From positions 89,063-153,062 of the forward strand of contig NZ_ML133577.1 of assembly GCF_003985125.1 (NCBI RefSeq): a stretch of DNA of 64,000 nt, read 5' to 3'. Source of the stretch: Rhizobium phaseoli. Its GTDB lineage: Bacteria > Pseudomonadota > Alphaproteobacteria > Rhizobiales > Rhizobiaceae. Under the pieces are notes generated by a model. That model was not told where the DNA came from. It did not search any database and worked only from the letters and a program-made list of their open reading frames with translations. Positions 26,043 through 35,814 of the stretch are shown piece by piece. The position numbers and the translations under genes were made by a program. How positions within the stretch are numbered: position 1 is the stretch's first letter; each line of letters starts with the position of its first letter.

Positions 26043-27188
26043 CTATTTGTCGAGAATGGTCTTGCGGGCGCTGATCGTGCGGCCGCCATCGGGAGCAAAG
26101 AGATAGAGCTCACCGGCATCGAGCTTCAGCGCCACCTTCTGGCCGGCGGCGAAGGGCGCGACATAGCTCAGCTGGGCGGTGATGTTGCCGGTGCCGCTTT
26201 CCGACGCGATGGTCTGGAGATTGCCGGCATCGACATAGAGAATGGTCTCGCGGCCGAGATGTTCGACGAGGCGCACCTCGCCGTGAACAGCGCCGCTCTC
26301 GCTGCCCTCGGCGACCACCGAGATCGCCTCCGGCCGCACGCCGAGCGTCAGGCCGGTGCCTTTCGAAAGCGTCGCCGGCTGCGACAGCTCCACCGTCAGC
26401 GGCGACAGGCCGGGCGCGGAAACGGTCACGCTGTGGCCGTTGACAGCATCGACGGTGACGCCGAGGAAATTCATGCGCGGCGCGCCGAGGAAGCCGGCGA
26501 CGAAGAGATTGTCGGGGTTGCGATAAAGCTCCAGCGGCGAGCCCACTTGCTCGATGATGCCCTGGTTGAGCACGACGATGCGGCTTGCCATGGTCATCGC
26601 CTCCACCTGGTCGTGGGTGACATAGACCATGGTGGCGCCGAGCTCGGCATGCAGGCTGCTGAGTTCGACGCGCATCTGGGTGCGCAGCGCCGCATCGAGG
26701 TTCGACAGCGGCTCGTCGAACAGGAAAACCTCGGGCGAGCGGGTGATCGCCCGGCCGATCGCCACGCGCTGGCGCTGGCCGCCGGAAAGCTGCTTCGGCC
26801 GCTTGTCGAGCTGGTCTGTGATGCGCAGGATCTTGGCGGCGCGCGCAACCGCCGCATCGATCTCGGCCTTCGGGCGCTTCGCCATTCTGAGGCCGAAGCC
26901 CATATTCTCCGCCACCGTCATATGCGGATAAAGCGCATAGGACTGGAAGACCATGGCGATGCCGCGATCGCCCGGCTCCTGCCGGCTGACATCGCGGCCG
27001 TTGATCACGATCTGGCCCGACGAGATCGTCTCCAGGCCAGCGATGGACTTCAGCAGCGTGGACTTGCCGCAGCCGGAGGGGCCGACCATGACGATGAACT
27101 CGCCTTGCGCGACGGAAAGATCGATGCCGCGCAGCGCATGATAGGCGCCGTAATTCTTGTTGATCTGACGAAGTTCGAGACTGGTCAT
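26043..27188 (-). CDS. ABC transporter ATP-binding protein (MalK/UgpC type)
   Basis: 381 residues. Walker A GPSGCGKST, signature LSGGQRQRVA, Walker B VFLFDEPLSNLDA and the switch histidine YVTHDQ are all intact. The C-terminal ~130 residues form the TOBE regulatory domain of the sugar-importing MalK/UgpC class. It energises the two permeases encoded upstream. Confidence 0.95.
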   Translation of the reverse strand: MTSLELRQINKNYGAYHALRGIDLSVAQGEFIVMVGPSGCGKSTLLKSIAGLETISSGQIVINGRDVSRQEPGDRGIAMVFQSYALYPHMTVAENMGFGLRMAKRPKAEIDAAVARAAKILRITDQLDKRPKQLSGGQRQRVAIGRAITRSPEVFLFDEPLSNLDAALRTQMRVELSSLHAELGATMVYVTHDQVEAMTMASRIVVLNQGIIEQVGSPLELYRNPDNLFVAGFLGAPRMNFLGVTVDAVNGHSVTVSAPGLSPLTVELSQPATLSKGTGLTLGVRPEAISVVAEGSESGAVHGEVRLVEHLGRETILYVDAGNLQTIASESGTGNITAQLSYVAPFAAGQKVALKLDAGELYLFAPDGGRTISARKTILDK

Positions 27189-27225
27189 ATCCTGGCCCTC
27201 TCTTGTTGAAACGGAAGACGCCGGC

Positions 27226-28077
27226 TCATCCCTTCACCGCGCCCATGGTGAGGCCGGCGATGAAATGCCGCTGCATCAGGAAGAACATCACGACGGGCGG
27301 CACAGCGACGATGATCGTGCCTGCCGAAATCAGGTTCCAGGCCGAGACCCACTCGCCGCGCAGATTGGCAAGACCTGCGGTCACGGGCTTGACGCTGTCG
27401 CTGACCGTCAGCACCACAGCCCAGAAATAGTCGTTCCAGACGAAGGTGAAGATCAGGATGGCGAGGGCCGCGAGCGCCGGGCGCACCAGCGGGATCGCCA
27501 CATGGATCAGCGTCTGGAAGGGCGAAGCGCCTTCGGCGCGGGCCGCCTGGAACAGCTCGTCCGGGAGTGCAGCGATGAAATTGCGCATGAAGAGCGTCGC
27601 AAAGCCGGTCTGGAAGGCGACGTGGAAGATGATCAGCGCCACGGTCGTGTCGATCAGGTCGAGCCGCACCATCAGGTCGCGCACCGGGATCATCATGATC
27701 TGGTGCGGCAGGAAATTGCCGCCGACGAAGAGCGCGAAGATCAGCATGTTGCCGGGAAAGCGATAGCGCGACAGCACGAAGCCGGCGAGCGTCGACAGCA
27801 CCAGCACGCCGAGCACCGAGGGAATGGTGATGATCAGGCTGTTGAGGAAATAGCGCGCCATCGGCGTGTCGGTGAAGACGGCCCGGTAATTGTCGATGAC
27901 GCCGATCTCGGTCGGCCAGCCCCAGAGATTGCCGCCCATCACATCCGCCGTCGAGCGGAAGGAGGTGAGGATGATGGCAAAGAGCGGGCAGAGCCAGAGG
28001 ATAAGCACGATGATGACGGTTAAGACATAAAACCGGCGCTGCCAGATCGCGCTTTCGGGAATGGGACGAGGATACAT
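27226..28077 (-). CDS. ABC transporter permease (MalG type)
   Basis: 283 residues. The open frame continues upstream, but the ATG at 28077 overlapping the stop of the other permease (TGATG) is the natural start. It has about six membrane segments and the inner-membrane coupling loop AARAEGASPFQTLIHVAIP (EAA motif), as in MalG/UgpE-like carbohydrate permeases. It functions as a heterodimer with the product of 28077-28961. Confidence 0.93.
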   Translation of the reverse strand: MYPRPIPESAIWQRRFYVLTVIIVLILWLCPLFAIILTSFRSTADVMGGNLWGWPTEIGVIDNYRAVFTDTPMARYFLNSLIITIPSVLGVLVLSTLAGFVLSRYRFPGNMLIFALFVGGNFLPHQIMMIPVRDLMVRLDLIDTTVALIIFHVAFQTGFATLFMRNFIAALPDELFQAARAEGASPFQTLIHVAIPLVRPALAALAILIFTFVWNDYFWAVVLTVSDSVKPVTAGLANLRGEWVSAWNLISAGTIIVAVPPVVMFFLMQRHFIAGLTMGAVKG

Positions 28078-28961
28078 CAGCCTCCCCTCTCTTCGCTGCG
28101 GATGATGTGGGTGAGATACCAGGCGATGAAGACGGCCATGATCACGAAGAGCACCGAGGCGATCGCCGCGCCATAGCCGAAGCGGTAGGAAAAGATCGAC
28201 TGCTCGTACATCTGGTAGGCGAGCACTGAGGAGGAGCCGAACGGGCCGCCGGATGTCATGACCGAGATCATGTCGAAGGAGCGCAGCGCCCCGACGACCG
28301 TGACGGCAATGGCGATGAAGGTGACCTGCGTCAGTTGCGGCAGCACGATGTGGCGCAGCATGTTCCAGCCCCTCGCCCCATCGACGCGCCCTGCCCCGAT
28401 CAGCTCTTCGCTCAGATTGTTGAGCCCGGCGAGATAGAGCACCATGCAGAAGGTGATCTGCGGCCAGAGCGCCGCGATGACGATCGCGAAGGTGACGAAA
28501 TGCTCGTCCGACAGCACCGCCGGCGCCACCGCGCCGAAGGCCCGGAAGATCAGCGCCAGCAGCCCGAACTCCGGCGTATAGACCCAGGTGAAGACGACGC
28601 CGACCGTGACCGAAGCCAGCACCAGAGGAATGAAGAACAGCGACTTCAGAAAGCGCATGCCCGCGATCTTCTGGTTGACCAGGAGCGCAATGGCGAGCCC
28701 GATCGGCGGTGCCGCCATGAACATGACAAGCCAGATCAGATTGTTCTTCAGCGACACGTAGAATTGCGGATCGTTGTAGAGCTCGACGTAATTGCCGAGC
28801 CCGACCCAGACCATCTCGCCGAAGCCGTCCCATTCGTGAAAGCTGATCCACACGCTCCGGACCGCCGAGAGCAGGATGACGATGAAGAACAGCAGGATCG
28901 CCGGCGCGATAAGCAAAGTCGGGGTAAGCCACCAACGCTGGCGGCGCCATAATGTCTGCAT
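28077..28961 (-). CDS. ABC transporter permease (MalF type)
   Basis: 294 residues with six membrane segments and the EAA-type loop GAGRVDGARGWNMLRHIVLP. It pairs with the MalG-type permease, sharing a one-base overlap. Between it and the binding-protein gene lies a 230-base gap with palindromic repeats, which may lower expression of the membrane parts relative to the binding protein. Confidence 0.93.
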   Translation of the reverse strand: MQTLWRRQRWWLTPTLLIAPAILLFFIVILLSAVRSVWISFHEWDGFGEMVWVGLGNYVELYNDPQFYVSLKNNLIWLVMFMAAPPIGLAIALLVNQKIAGMRFLKSLFFIPLVLASVTVGVVFTWVYTPEFGLLALIFRAFGAVAPAVLSDEHFVTFAIVIAALWPQITFCMVLYLAGLNNLSEELIGAGRVDGARGWNMLRHIVLPQLTQVTFIAIAVTVVGALRSFDMISVMTSGGPFGSSSVLAYQMYEQSIFSYRFGYGAAIASVLFVIMAVFIAWYLTHIIRSEERGG

Positions 28962-28997
28962 CTCTCTGGAGCCTCAAATTATTTCGGGAGCGGGCTG

Positions 28998-29165
28998 ATG
29001 CCCCTCATCCGGCTGCCGACGTAGGGCTGCCCCTCATCCGGCTGCCGCCCACCTTCTCCCCGCTCGCGGGGCGAAGGAAACATGCCGCAACCTCTCCCTC
29101 CCCATCGATGTCTCGTAAGGCACGTCCCCTCTCCCCGTCAGAACGGGGAGAGGGTTAGGGTGAGG
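28998..29165. repeat. Palindromic repeat block between binding-protein and permease genes
   Basis: Two copies of CCCCTCATCCGGCTGCCG are followed by CCACCTTCTCCCCGCTCGCG. Then comes a perfect 12-bp hairpin CCCTCTCCCCGT (29127-29138) / ACGGGGAGAGGG (29143-29154) with a 4-base loop. This style is common in rhizobial intergenic mosaic elements. In the mRNA it could stabilise the upstream binding-protein message or partly terminate transcription. Confidence 0.7.
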
Positions 29166-29191
29166 AGCAAACCTCAGAGGACGTCCCAGCC

Positions 29192-30466
29192 TCAGATCTT
29201 ATAAATCCGCTTCCGCGTCCCCTCGAGCCGCGTCAGGATCGCCTTGCGCCGGTCGGGCTTGGCCATGAACTCCTGGAAGCCGACGAGGCCGGCCTGGGCC
29301 ATGTCGGGGTCGCTGTCACGGTCGTAATATTGCGAGGCGCCCTGCACCGACTTCATGGTCTCGACGGCGACATTGACGAGCGGATCCTTGCTCGGCGGCA
29401 GGTCATGGCGCGGCGGCACGTTGCCGCCCGGCCCCAGATAGGCAGCGAGGTTTTCCGGCTTGTAGAAATAGGCGAGGAAATCGCGCGCGCCCTGCTTGTT
29501 CTTGGCCTTAGCCGGAATATGGACGGAGTTGACCGAGAATTCCTCGAAATGACCGACCTTCGGATCGAGCACCGGGAAGGTGGCGTAGGCGAGCTGCGGC
29601 AGGTCCGCTTCGGTGAAGGCCGAACGCAGAAAGGCGCCGAGGTTCATCATGCCGGCCTTCTTCTGCGCCAGCAGTGCTGCGGCCTCCTGCCAGCCGAAGG
29701 AGGTATGGTTCGGCGTGAAGAAGCCCTTGCCGATCATCGCTTCCCACTGGTCAAAGACGGGGGTGAGCGCCGGATCGAGATAGCTCATCTCGCCGTTCAT
29801 CAGCGCCATGTGCTTGTCGAGGCCGTTGACGCGCAGGTTCATCTGGTCGAACCAGCCGGCCGCCGGCCACAATTCCTTGGTGCCGATCGCAATCGGCGTG
29901 ATGCCGGCCGCCTTGCACTTTTCGCCATAGGCCATGAAGTCCTCGGCGGTCTTCGGCACGGTCAGACCATATTGCTCGAACACATCCTTGCGATAGAACA
30001 TGCCCCAAAGCGTGCCGCCGGTAGGAAGGCCATACTGCTTGCCGTCATCGGTGACCGCGCCGGCCGTGGCGCCGAGCACGTCCTTGTACTTCTCCTTCTC
30101 GAAGAGATCGGAAATATCGTCGAACAGGCCGCGCTTGACGAAGGCGCGCATGCGGTTGCCGGAGAACCAGAAGCAGATATCCGGCGCGCCGGCGACGAGA
30201 TAATTACGGATCGCCGTCTTGTGCGCCTCGTGATCCATATTGTTGACGACGACGTTGACGCCGGCTTCCTTGCCGAAGCCCGCCGCGATCGATTTCAGCG
30301 CATCGAGCGCAGCACTGTTGTTTTCCGACGAGATGATCGTCACGTCCTGCGCCTGCGCGATCGCAGGCATCGGAAAGCTGCCGGTGACAGCTGCAGCGGA
30401 GACGAGGCCCGCCCCTTTGAGAAAGGTTCTGCGGGTGGTTGCGGGAAATTGCTTCGAATATGCCAT
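29192..30466 (-). CDS. Tat-exported sugar-binding protein of ABC transporter
   Basis: 424 residues from the ATG at 30466, which has GGGAGGAATTCA directly upstream; an open extension to 30562 is ignored. The N-terminus carries a twin-arginine signal (TTRRTFLKGAG, then a hydrophobic stretch ending PAIAQA). The mature part has the family 1 solute-binding pattern (INVVVNN-like hinge, GLPTGGTLWGMFYRKDVFE, GKGFFTPNH). It captures the sugar in the periplasm for the permeases downstream. Confidence 0.92.
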   Translation of the reverse strand: MAYSKQFPATTRRTFLKGAGLVSAAAVTGSFPMPAIAQAQDVTIISSENNSAALDALKSIAAGFGKEAGVNVVVNNMDHEAHKTAIRNYLVAGAPDICFWFSGNRMRAFVKRGLFDDISDLFEKEKYKDVLGATAGAVTDDGKQYGLPTGGTLWGMFYRKDVFEQYGLTVPKTAEDFMAYGEKCKAAGITPIAIGTKELWPAAGWFDQMNLRVNGLDKHMALMNGEMSYLDPALTPVFDQWEAMIGKGFFTPNHTSFGWQEAAALLAQKKAGMMNLGAFLRSAFTEADLPQLAYATFPVLDPKVGHFEEFSVNSVHIPAKAKNKQGARDFLAYFYKPENLAAYLGPGGNVPPRHDLPPSKDPLVNVAVETMKSVQGASQYYDRDSDPDMAQAGLVGFQEFMAKPDRRKAILTRLEGTRKRIYKI

Positions 30467-30613
30467 TGAATTCCTCCCGGTTGATCGATCAACTCCGCCT
30501 ACTGCCGGCGGCCTCCTCCTTGAGGCCCGCCCGATCAGGCGCACGACATGCCGACCCTCCACGATGCAACGCCCCTAATCCGTTTGGCTCGTTCTGTTGA
30601 TCGGCGGGCAGAC

Positions 30614-30660
30614 TTATGCATAAATTGATCCAACCCGCAATAATTAATTTACAAAATTAA
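30614..30660. promoter_or_regulatory. Candidate ROK operator(s) in the divergent promoter
   Basis: TTAATTT-ACA-AAATTAA (30644-30660) is a 7-bp inverted repeat resembling the AT-rich operators of NagC/Mlc. TTATGCATAA (30614-30623) is a second perfect palindrome. Both lie in an AT-rich island between the divergent binding-protein and ROK genes, the first just before the ROK ribosome site. Confidence 0.4.
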
Positions 30661-30670
30661 GGAATGCAAA

Positions 30671-31882
30671 GTGAAGCTAAAGGGCGACCAGACCACGGCG
30701 AGAGCCATGAACCGACGCCTCATCCTCAACCTTCTCCGACGCGAAGGGCCGCGAAGCCGCGCCGACATCGCGACCGTGATTGGCTTGAGCCCCGCCGCCG
30801 TTACCTTCGTTGTCGCCGATCTCCTGGAGGAAGGCATCGTCGTCGAGGGACAGGCGGTGCCGGGGCCCGCCGGCCGCCGGCCGATCCCTGTCGAGATCAA
30901 TTACCAGCATGCGCTCGCCGTCGGCTTCAAGCTGATGGTGGATGCGGTAGAATGCGTGGCGACCGACCTTGCCACCAACCCCGTCGCCGCCATGCGCGTC
31001 CGCCTTGCCGGCCATGATCCCGATTATGTCGCCGATCTCCTGGCCGACATCGTGCCTGAATTGGTGAAGCTCGCCGGCCGGCCGAAGGCCAAGCTCGCCG
31101 GCATCGGCATCTCCATGCCGGGCGTCATCAACCACGAGCAGACCGCCTGCGTGCGCAGCCACCGCTTCCAATGGGACAACGTGCCGCTCGCCTCGCTGGT
31201 GGCAAGCCGCGTCCACGTGCCGGTCTGGCTGGAGGACGATACCAACGCCTATGCCATCGCCCAACAGCTCTTCGGCCTCGGCCGCCAGCACCGCAACATG
31301 GCGGTGCTGGCCGTCGGCGTGGGCATCAGCTGTGCGCTCGTCATCGACGGCAAGCTCTATCGCGGCGCCAACGGCGCGGCCGGCAAATTCGGCCATACGC
31401 TGTTCGAGGAGGATGGCCGCCTTTGCGAATGCGGCAAACGCGGCTGCCTGATGGCCTATCACTCCGAGCTGTCGATGCTGCGCCGCTGGCGCGAGAAGAC
31501 CGGCCGCGGCGAGGACCTGGGCCTGCAGGAACTGCGCCAGGCCCTCACCTCAGGCGACCCGATCGCCACCGACCTCGTCGGCCATTCCGGCCGCAGCATC
31601 GGCACCGCACTCGCCAACCTCGTCAACATCACCGACCCCGAAGTCATCGTCGCCGGCGGCGAAGCCGTCTCCCTCGGCGACCATTTCCTCACCCCTCTGC
31701 GCGACGCGCTTTCCGCCCGCACCTTCCGCACCGCCCCGCCGCTTTTGCCCGACTGGGAAGACAATTCCTGGGCCCGGGGTGCCGCGGCGCTGGTGACGCA
31801 AAAGATATTCGACTTCGAATCCTCCGGCGGGGCGACGGATATTGCGACGCTGGGTGTGAGAGGCTCGACGTCCGCGGCTTGA
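30671..31882 (+). CDS. ROK-family transcriptional repressor
   Basis: 403 residues with a GTG start and AAGGA upstream. An N-terminal winged helix (LLRREGPRSRADIATVIGLS) precedes a ROK sugar-kinase-like domain with the ATP-site-like GVGISCALVIDG. The zinc motif CECGKRGC is present. Divergent from the galactoside transport operon, it most likely represses that operon and itself until the inducing sugar binds. Confidence 0.9.
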   Translation: MKLKGDQTTARAMNRRLILNLLRREGPRSRADIATVIGLSPAAVTFVVADLLEEGIVVEGQAVPGPAGRRPIPVEINYQHALAVGFKLMVDAVECVATDLATNPVAAMRVRLAGHDPDYVADLLADIVPELVKLAGRPKAKLAGIGISMPGVINHEQTACVRSHRFQWDNVPLASLVASRVHVPVWLEDDTNAYAIAQQLFGLGRQHRNMAVLAVGVGISCALVIDGKLYRGANGAAGKFGHTLFEEDGRLCECGKRGCLMAYHSELSMLRRWREKTGRGEDLGLQELRQALTSGDPIATDLVGHSGRSIGTALANLVNITDPEVIVAGGEAVSLGDHFLTPLRDALSARTFRTAPPLLPDWEDNSWARGAAALVTQKIFDFESSGGATDIATLGVRGSTSAA

Positions 31883-32149
31883 GGTGCGAAATAACGGCGG
31901 ATTGCCTTAAACGACCTCCGCTCGTAGATCCTTGATCGGAAAGCGGCACGCCGCTTCCCCTGCGAAGCCGCGTTCGAACGCACCGTCGGCTCTATCGCCG
32001 CCTGCGCCCGTGAATCACCGGGCACGCCTCAACTGCTTCGCGATCGCGAGGAAGTCGCGGCGAAGGGGCGGCGCAGGTAGCGCGCGCCGCGGGGACTTCT
32101 AGCCCGCCCGCCCCTCGTCCGACTTGAGGATGATGCAGGAGTGCTCTGT

Positions 32150-32602
32150 CTATTGCTGCTGTTGCGACTGCGCCGGCGGCGGGGTACCGATCTTGTCCAG
32201 AACCTTCTTGGCCAAGGCCGGGTCGCTCTGCGCGGCCGTCAGGATGGAGGAATACTCCTCGACCGAAATCGCGTTGGAGGCTTTGACGGTATCGACCATC
32301 TGCTTCTTGGCCTCTTCCTGCAGCTTTTGCTTGGCGGCCTGGTCCTTCGTCGCGTCGATCTTGGCCGAATATTCCTGCCTGACCTTGTCGACCTGCAGGT
32401 AGGCTACGGCAAAGGCCTCGAGTTTCTGATCGCTGACGACCGCCGGCGCAGCCGTACCGCCCTGCCCCTGCATCGGCGCCTGGCCCTGCGCGGCCGGCTG
32501 CTGCCCTGCCTGGGCCATCTCGACAGCCGAAGCCGGGCTGAACGCCAGCAGGCTGAAAACCGCAGCGGTCATCGTTGCGACAGGTGTGTAACGAGTGATC
32601 AT
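32150..32602 (-). CDS. Exported DUF4168 protein
   Basis: 150 residues from the ATG at 32602 (AAGGA about 8 bases upstream). A signal peptide (1-26) is followed by a Gln/Pro/Ala-rich linker and then the helical DUF4168 region: KLEAFAVAYLQVDKVRQEY followed by MVDTVKASNAISVEEYSSI. It ends in a Gln-rich tail. DUF4168 proteins are small periplasmic proteins of unknown role. The 267-base gap before it (31883-32149) shows nothing clear. Confidence 0.75.
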   Translation of the reverse strand: MITRYTPVATMTAAVFSLLAFSPASAVEMAQAGQQPAAQGQAPMQGQGGTAAPAVVSDQKLEAFAVAYLQVDKVRQEYSAKIDATKDQAAKQKLQEEAKKQMVDTVKASNAISVEEYSSILTAAQSDPALAKKVLDKIGTPPPAQSQQQQ

Positions 32603-32785
32603 ATTCGTTCCTTTTTCACGTGCGTGATTTGACGGCAGCAACACCGCCTCGGTCGATCGCTCAGCCGCAGAAAGGCTGGCGAGGTCGCGACGATGAAGCC
32701 TGAAATGGGCACGATGCGGCGGTAACGGGGCCATTTGCTGACGATTAAGCGGCGGCTTTGTGACCGGCGGAGGCCGACGCAAGCC

Positions 32786-33649
32786 CTACCGCGCAAACTT
32801 CCTCGCCCCCGCCACGCATAGAATAACGGCGACCGTCACCCCCAGCATTGCCCACGTCACCGGCTCGTGCAGCAGGGTGGCGGCGAGCGCCAGGCCGAAG
32901 AAGGGCTGGAGCAGCTGCAACTGCCCGACGGCGGCGATGCCGCCCTGCGACAGGCCGCGATACCAGAAGATGAAGCCGATCAGCATTGAAAACAGCGAGA
33001 CATAGCCAAGGCCGACAAGCGCCGGCGTTTCGATGCCGGCAAAACTCGCCGGTCGGTATAGAAACGCGACCGTGACCATCACCGGCAGCGACAGCACCAG
33101 TGCCCAGGAAATCACCTGCCAACCGCCGAGCGTGCGCGACAGCCTGCCGCCTTCGGCATAACCGAGGCCGCAGACGAGGACGGCCGCCAGCATCAAGAGA
33201 TCACCGAGCGGCGACGCGTTCAGCCCCTGCGTCAAGGCAAAGCCCGCCACCAGCGCACTGCCAAGAATGGAAAAGAGCCAGAAGGCCGGCCTTGGCCGCT
33301 CGCCGCCGCGGATGACGCCGAAGGTCGCCGTCGCCAGCGGCAGGAGACCGATGAAGACGATGGAATGGGCCGAGGTGACATGCTGCAGCGCGAGCGCCGT
33401 CAGCAGCGGAAAGCCCACCACGACGCCGAGCGCGACGACGACAAGCGAGACGATATCGCGCCCCGACGGCCGCTTCTCACGAAAGGCAACCAGCAGGCAG
33501 AGCGCCAACGCCCCGGCGATGGCCGCGCGCGCGACGGTCAGGAATACGGGATCGAACTGCGCCACCGCGACGCGCGTCGCCGGCAGCGAGCCGCTGAAGA
33601 TCACCACGCCGATCAAGCCGTTGATCCATCCTGACGTCATGCGTTCCAT
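32786..33649 (-). CDS. EamA/DMT-family membrane transporter
   Basis: 287 residues from the ATG at 33649; the upstream open extension lacks support. Ten hydrophobic segments form two EamA repeats (ATRVAVAQFDPVFLTVARA; FWYRGLSQGGIAAVGQLQLL). Drug/metabolite transporters of this type usually export metabolites. It is divergent from the MocR gene, a common pairing in which the regulator controls the exporter. Confidence 0.88.
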   Translation of the reverse strand: MERMTSGWINGLIGVVIFSGSLPATRVAVAQFDPVFLTVARAAIAGALALCLLVAFREKRPSGRDIVSLVVVALGVVVGFPLLTALALQHVTSAHSIVFIGLLPLATATFGVIRGGERPRPAFWLFSILGSALVAGFALTQGLNASPLGDLLMLAAVLVCGLGYAEGGRLSRTLGGWQVISWALVLSLPVMVTVAFLYRPASFAGIETPALVGLGYVSLFSMLIGFIFWYRGLSQGGIAAVGQLQLLQPFFGLALAATLLHEPVTWAMLGVTVAVILCVAGARKFAR

Positions 33650-33831
33650 TATCCACTCTTCCTTCCCGACACCTGCCGTCAAAACCGTCCTCGGCTCTTG
33701 GACGACAAGCATGAAAACAACCACTTGAGCCGCGTCACTTGAATCAAATTCACAGCGACGCGCTGCGACCTTTATCGGTCGAGACGGATGGCCAGGACAG
33801 TGACAGTCTGATACGATTTCGACAAACTGTA

Positions 33832-35253
33832 ATGGTGCGGAATGCAATACAGATGAACGAAGAACCAGCAGGACGCACACGCGTGGAGATCGTGGTCGCG
33901 ACGATCCGCCAGCGTATATCAGGGCGCAGCCTGACGCCGGGCGCGAGGCTGCCCTCGGTGCGGGGGCTGGCGGCGAGCATGAAGCTGTCGACCTCGACCG
34001 TCGTCGATGCCTATGAGCGCCTAGTCGCCGAAGGCGCGATCCTGGCAAGACCAGGCTCCGGCTTCTATGTCGTCAACCAGGCAGCGCCCTTTGCGCTTGC
34101 CGATGCCGGGCCGAAACTCGACCGTGCGGTCGATCCGTTCTGGATATCGCGGCAATCGCTGGAGGCCGGCGAGAGTGACCTGAAGCCCGGCTGCGGCTGG
34201 CTGCCGCCCGCCTGGCTACCGGGCGAAGCCATGCGCCGCGGGCTCAGAACACTTTCCCGCGCCGATGCGCCGGCGCTTGCCGATTACGGCCAGCCGCTTG
34301 GCCTGCCGCCTCTGCGCCAGCTGATCTCGCGGCGCATGGCCGAGCGCGGCATCGAAGCCTCGCCGGATCAGATCATGTTGGCCGAATCCGGCACGCAGGC
34401 AATCGATCTGCTCTGCCGTTTCCTGCTGGAACCGGGCGACACGGTGCTGGTCGACGACCCCTGTTACTTCAACTTCCATGCGCTGCTGCGCGCCCATCGG
34501 GCCAAGATCGTCGGCGTCCCCTACACTCCGTCCGGCCCCGATATCGAGCTGTTTGCCCAGGTCGTCGCCCAGGAGCGGCCGCGGCTCTACATTACCAACT
34601 CCGCCATTCACAACCCCACCGGCGCGGTTCTTTCCCCCGTCACGGCCCACCGGCTTCTGAAACTCGCCGACCAGTTCGACCTCACCATCATCGAGGACGA
34701 TATCTTCGCCGATTTCGAATATACGCCGGCGCCTCGCCTTGCCGCCTTCGACGGGCTCGAGCGGGTCATCCACATCGGCAGTTTTTCGAAGACCCTGTCG
34801 GCCTCGGCTCGCTGCGGCTTCGTCGTCGCCAAACCGGAATGGATCGACGGTCTGACCGATCTCAAGATCGCCACCTCCTTCGGCGGCGGCCGGCTGACCG
34901 CCGAACTGGTGCTGAACGTCTTGAGCGATGGCAGCTATCGCAAACATATGGAGACGCTGAGAAACCGGCTTTCCCGGGCGATGGGCGAGGTGTCGGCCCG
35001 GCTGAAAGGCCTTGGCATAACGCCCTGGCTGGAGCCGCCAGCCGGGATGTTCCTCTGGTGCCGCCTGCCCGACGAAGTCGATGCGGCCGATGTCGCGCGA
35101 GCCGCGCTGGAGAGAAAGATCGTGCTGGCCCCCGGCAATGCTTTCAGCCTGTCGCAATCGGCGACGAATTTCATGCGGTTCAATGTATCGCAGACGCTGG
35201 ATGCGAGGGTATTCGAGGTGTTGGGGGACGTGTTGGGGAGGCAGAGGAGATAA
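33832..35253 (+). CDS. MocR/PdxR-type GntR regulator with aminotransferase domain
   Basis: 473 residues if the ATG at 33832 is used; ATG 33853 or TTG 33739 are alternatives and no ribosome site is decisive. The N-terminal GntR helix-turn-helix reads LPSVRGLAASMKLSTSTVV. The class I aminotransferase domain shows NPTGAVLSP and the PLP lysine in GSFSKTLSASARCG. MocR proteins use PLP as a cofactor sensor. The likely target is the divergent EamA transporter gene. Confidence 0.9.
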   Translation: MVRNAIQMNEEPAGRTRVEIVVATIRQRISGRSLTPGARLPSVRGLAASMKLSTSTVVDAYERLVAEGAILARPGSGFYVVNQAAPFALADAGPKLDRAVDPFWISRQSLEAGESDLKPGCGWLPPAWLPGEAMRRGLRTLSRADAPALADYGQPLGLPPLRQLISRRMAERGIEASPDQIMLAESGTQAIDLLCRFLLEPGDTVLVDDPCYFNFHALLRAHRAKIVGVPYTPSGPDIELFAQVVAQERPRLYITNSAIHNPTGAVLSPVTAHRLLKLADQFDLTIIEDDIFADFEYTPAPRLAAFDGLERVIHIGSFSKTLSASARCGFVVAKPEWIDGLTDLKIATSFGGGRLTAELVLNVLSDGSYRKHMETLRNRLSRAMGEVSARLKGLGITPWLEPPAGMFLWCRLPDEVDAADVARAALERKIVLAPGNAFSLSQSATNFMRFNVSQTLDARVFEVLGDVLGRQRR

Positions 35254-35266
35254 GAAAGGTGTCGTA

Positions 35267-35321
35267 GAGCACCCGCCTCGTCCTTCGAGGCCCCTGCGGG
35301 GCACCTCAGGATGAGGCTCTC
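35267..35321 (+). repeat. Mosaic palindromic repeat, copy 2
   Basis: A forward copy of the AGCACCCGCCTCGTCC...GGATGAGGCTCTC element, lying between the converging MocR and response-regulator genes. Its two stem-loops could end both transcripts. Confidence 0.75.
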
Positions 35322-35402
35322 TTGAAGGCCGCGTTCTCCTTCAGGACCGCTGCGAGCACGTCAGGAAGAGCTATCCTGGGAACCATCGCCGCGCCCCACA
35401 CC

Positions 35403-35804
35403 TCAAAACGATCGATTGAGCGCCTTATCGTTCTCCAGGCGCGTCACGCAACCCTCCAGCTTGGCGAGCAGCAGGTCGAAGTCGAGCGGCTTGGTCAGAT
35501 AGTCGGCAGCACCGGCGCGCAGGCCGGCGAGCGTGTTTTCCCGGTCGGTCAGCGCCGTTAGCAGGATGAAGGGGATGTTGGAGAGCTCCGGATGATTGAT
35601 CTGGATTTCCGCCAGAAGCTGGTGCCCGTCCATAACAGGCATGGAAATATCGCTGATGACGATGTCGGGCCATTTCGACAGTATGATTTCCAGGCCTTCG
35701 GCGCCGTTCGAGGCCTCGAGCGTCTTGTAGCCGGCCTCGCTCAGCTCTTCGACGAGGAGATTGCGGATCTCGACTTCGTCTTCTATGCACAGGACTGTAA
35801 CCAT
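35403..35804 (-). CDS. Single-domain response regulator
   Basis: 133 residues consisting only of a receiver domain. Phosphorylation site Asp52 (VISDISMPVMDG), acidic pocket EDE (8-10), the conserved Thr in LLTAL and the Lys in LTKPLD are all in place. It has no output domain, so it should act by protein-protein contact. It lies 10 bases after its histidine kinase gene. Confidence 0.92.
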   Translation of the reverse strand: MVTVLCIEDEVEIRNLLVEELSEAGYKTLEASNGAEGLEIILSKWPDIVISDISMPVMDGHQLLAEIQINHPELSNIPFILLTALTDRENTLAGLRAGAADYLTKPLDFDLLLAKLEGCVTRLENDKALNRSF

Positions 35805-35814
35805 GAGCTCTTCC

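Noticed and set aside
28078..28977. Extension of the MalG-type permease upstream of 28077
   Set aside because: The frame is open by chance; the other permease is clearly coded in a different frame over the same bases.
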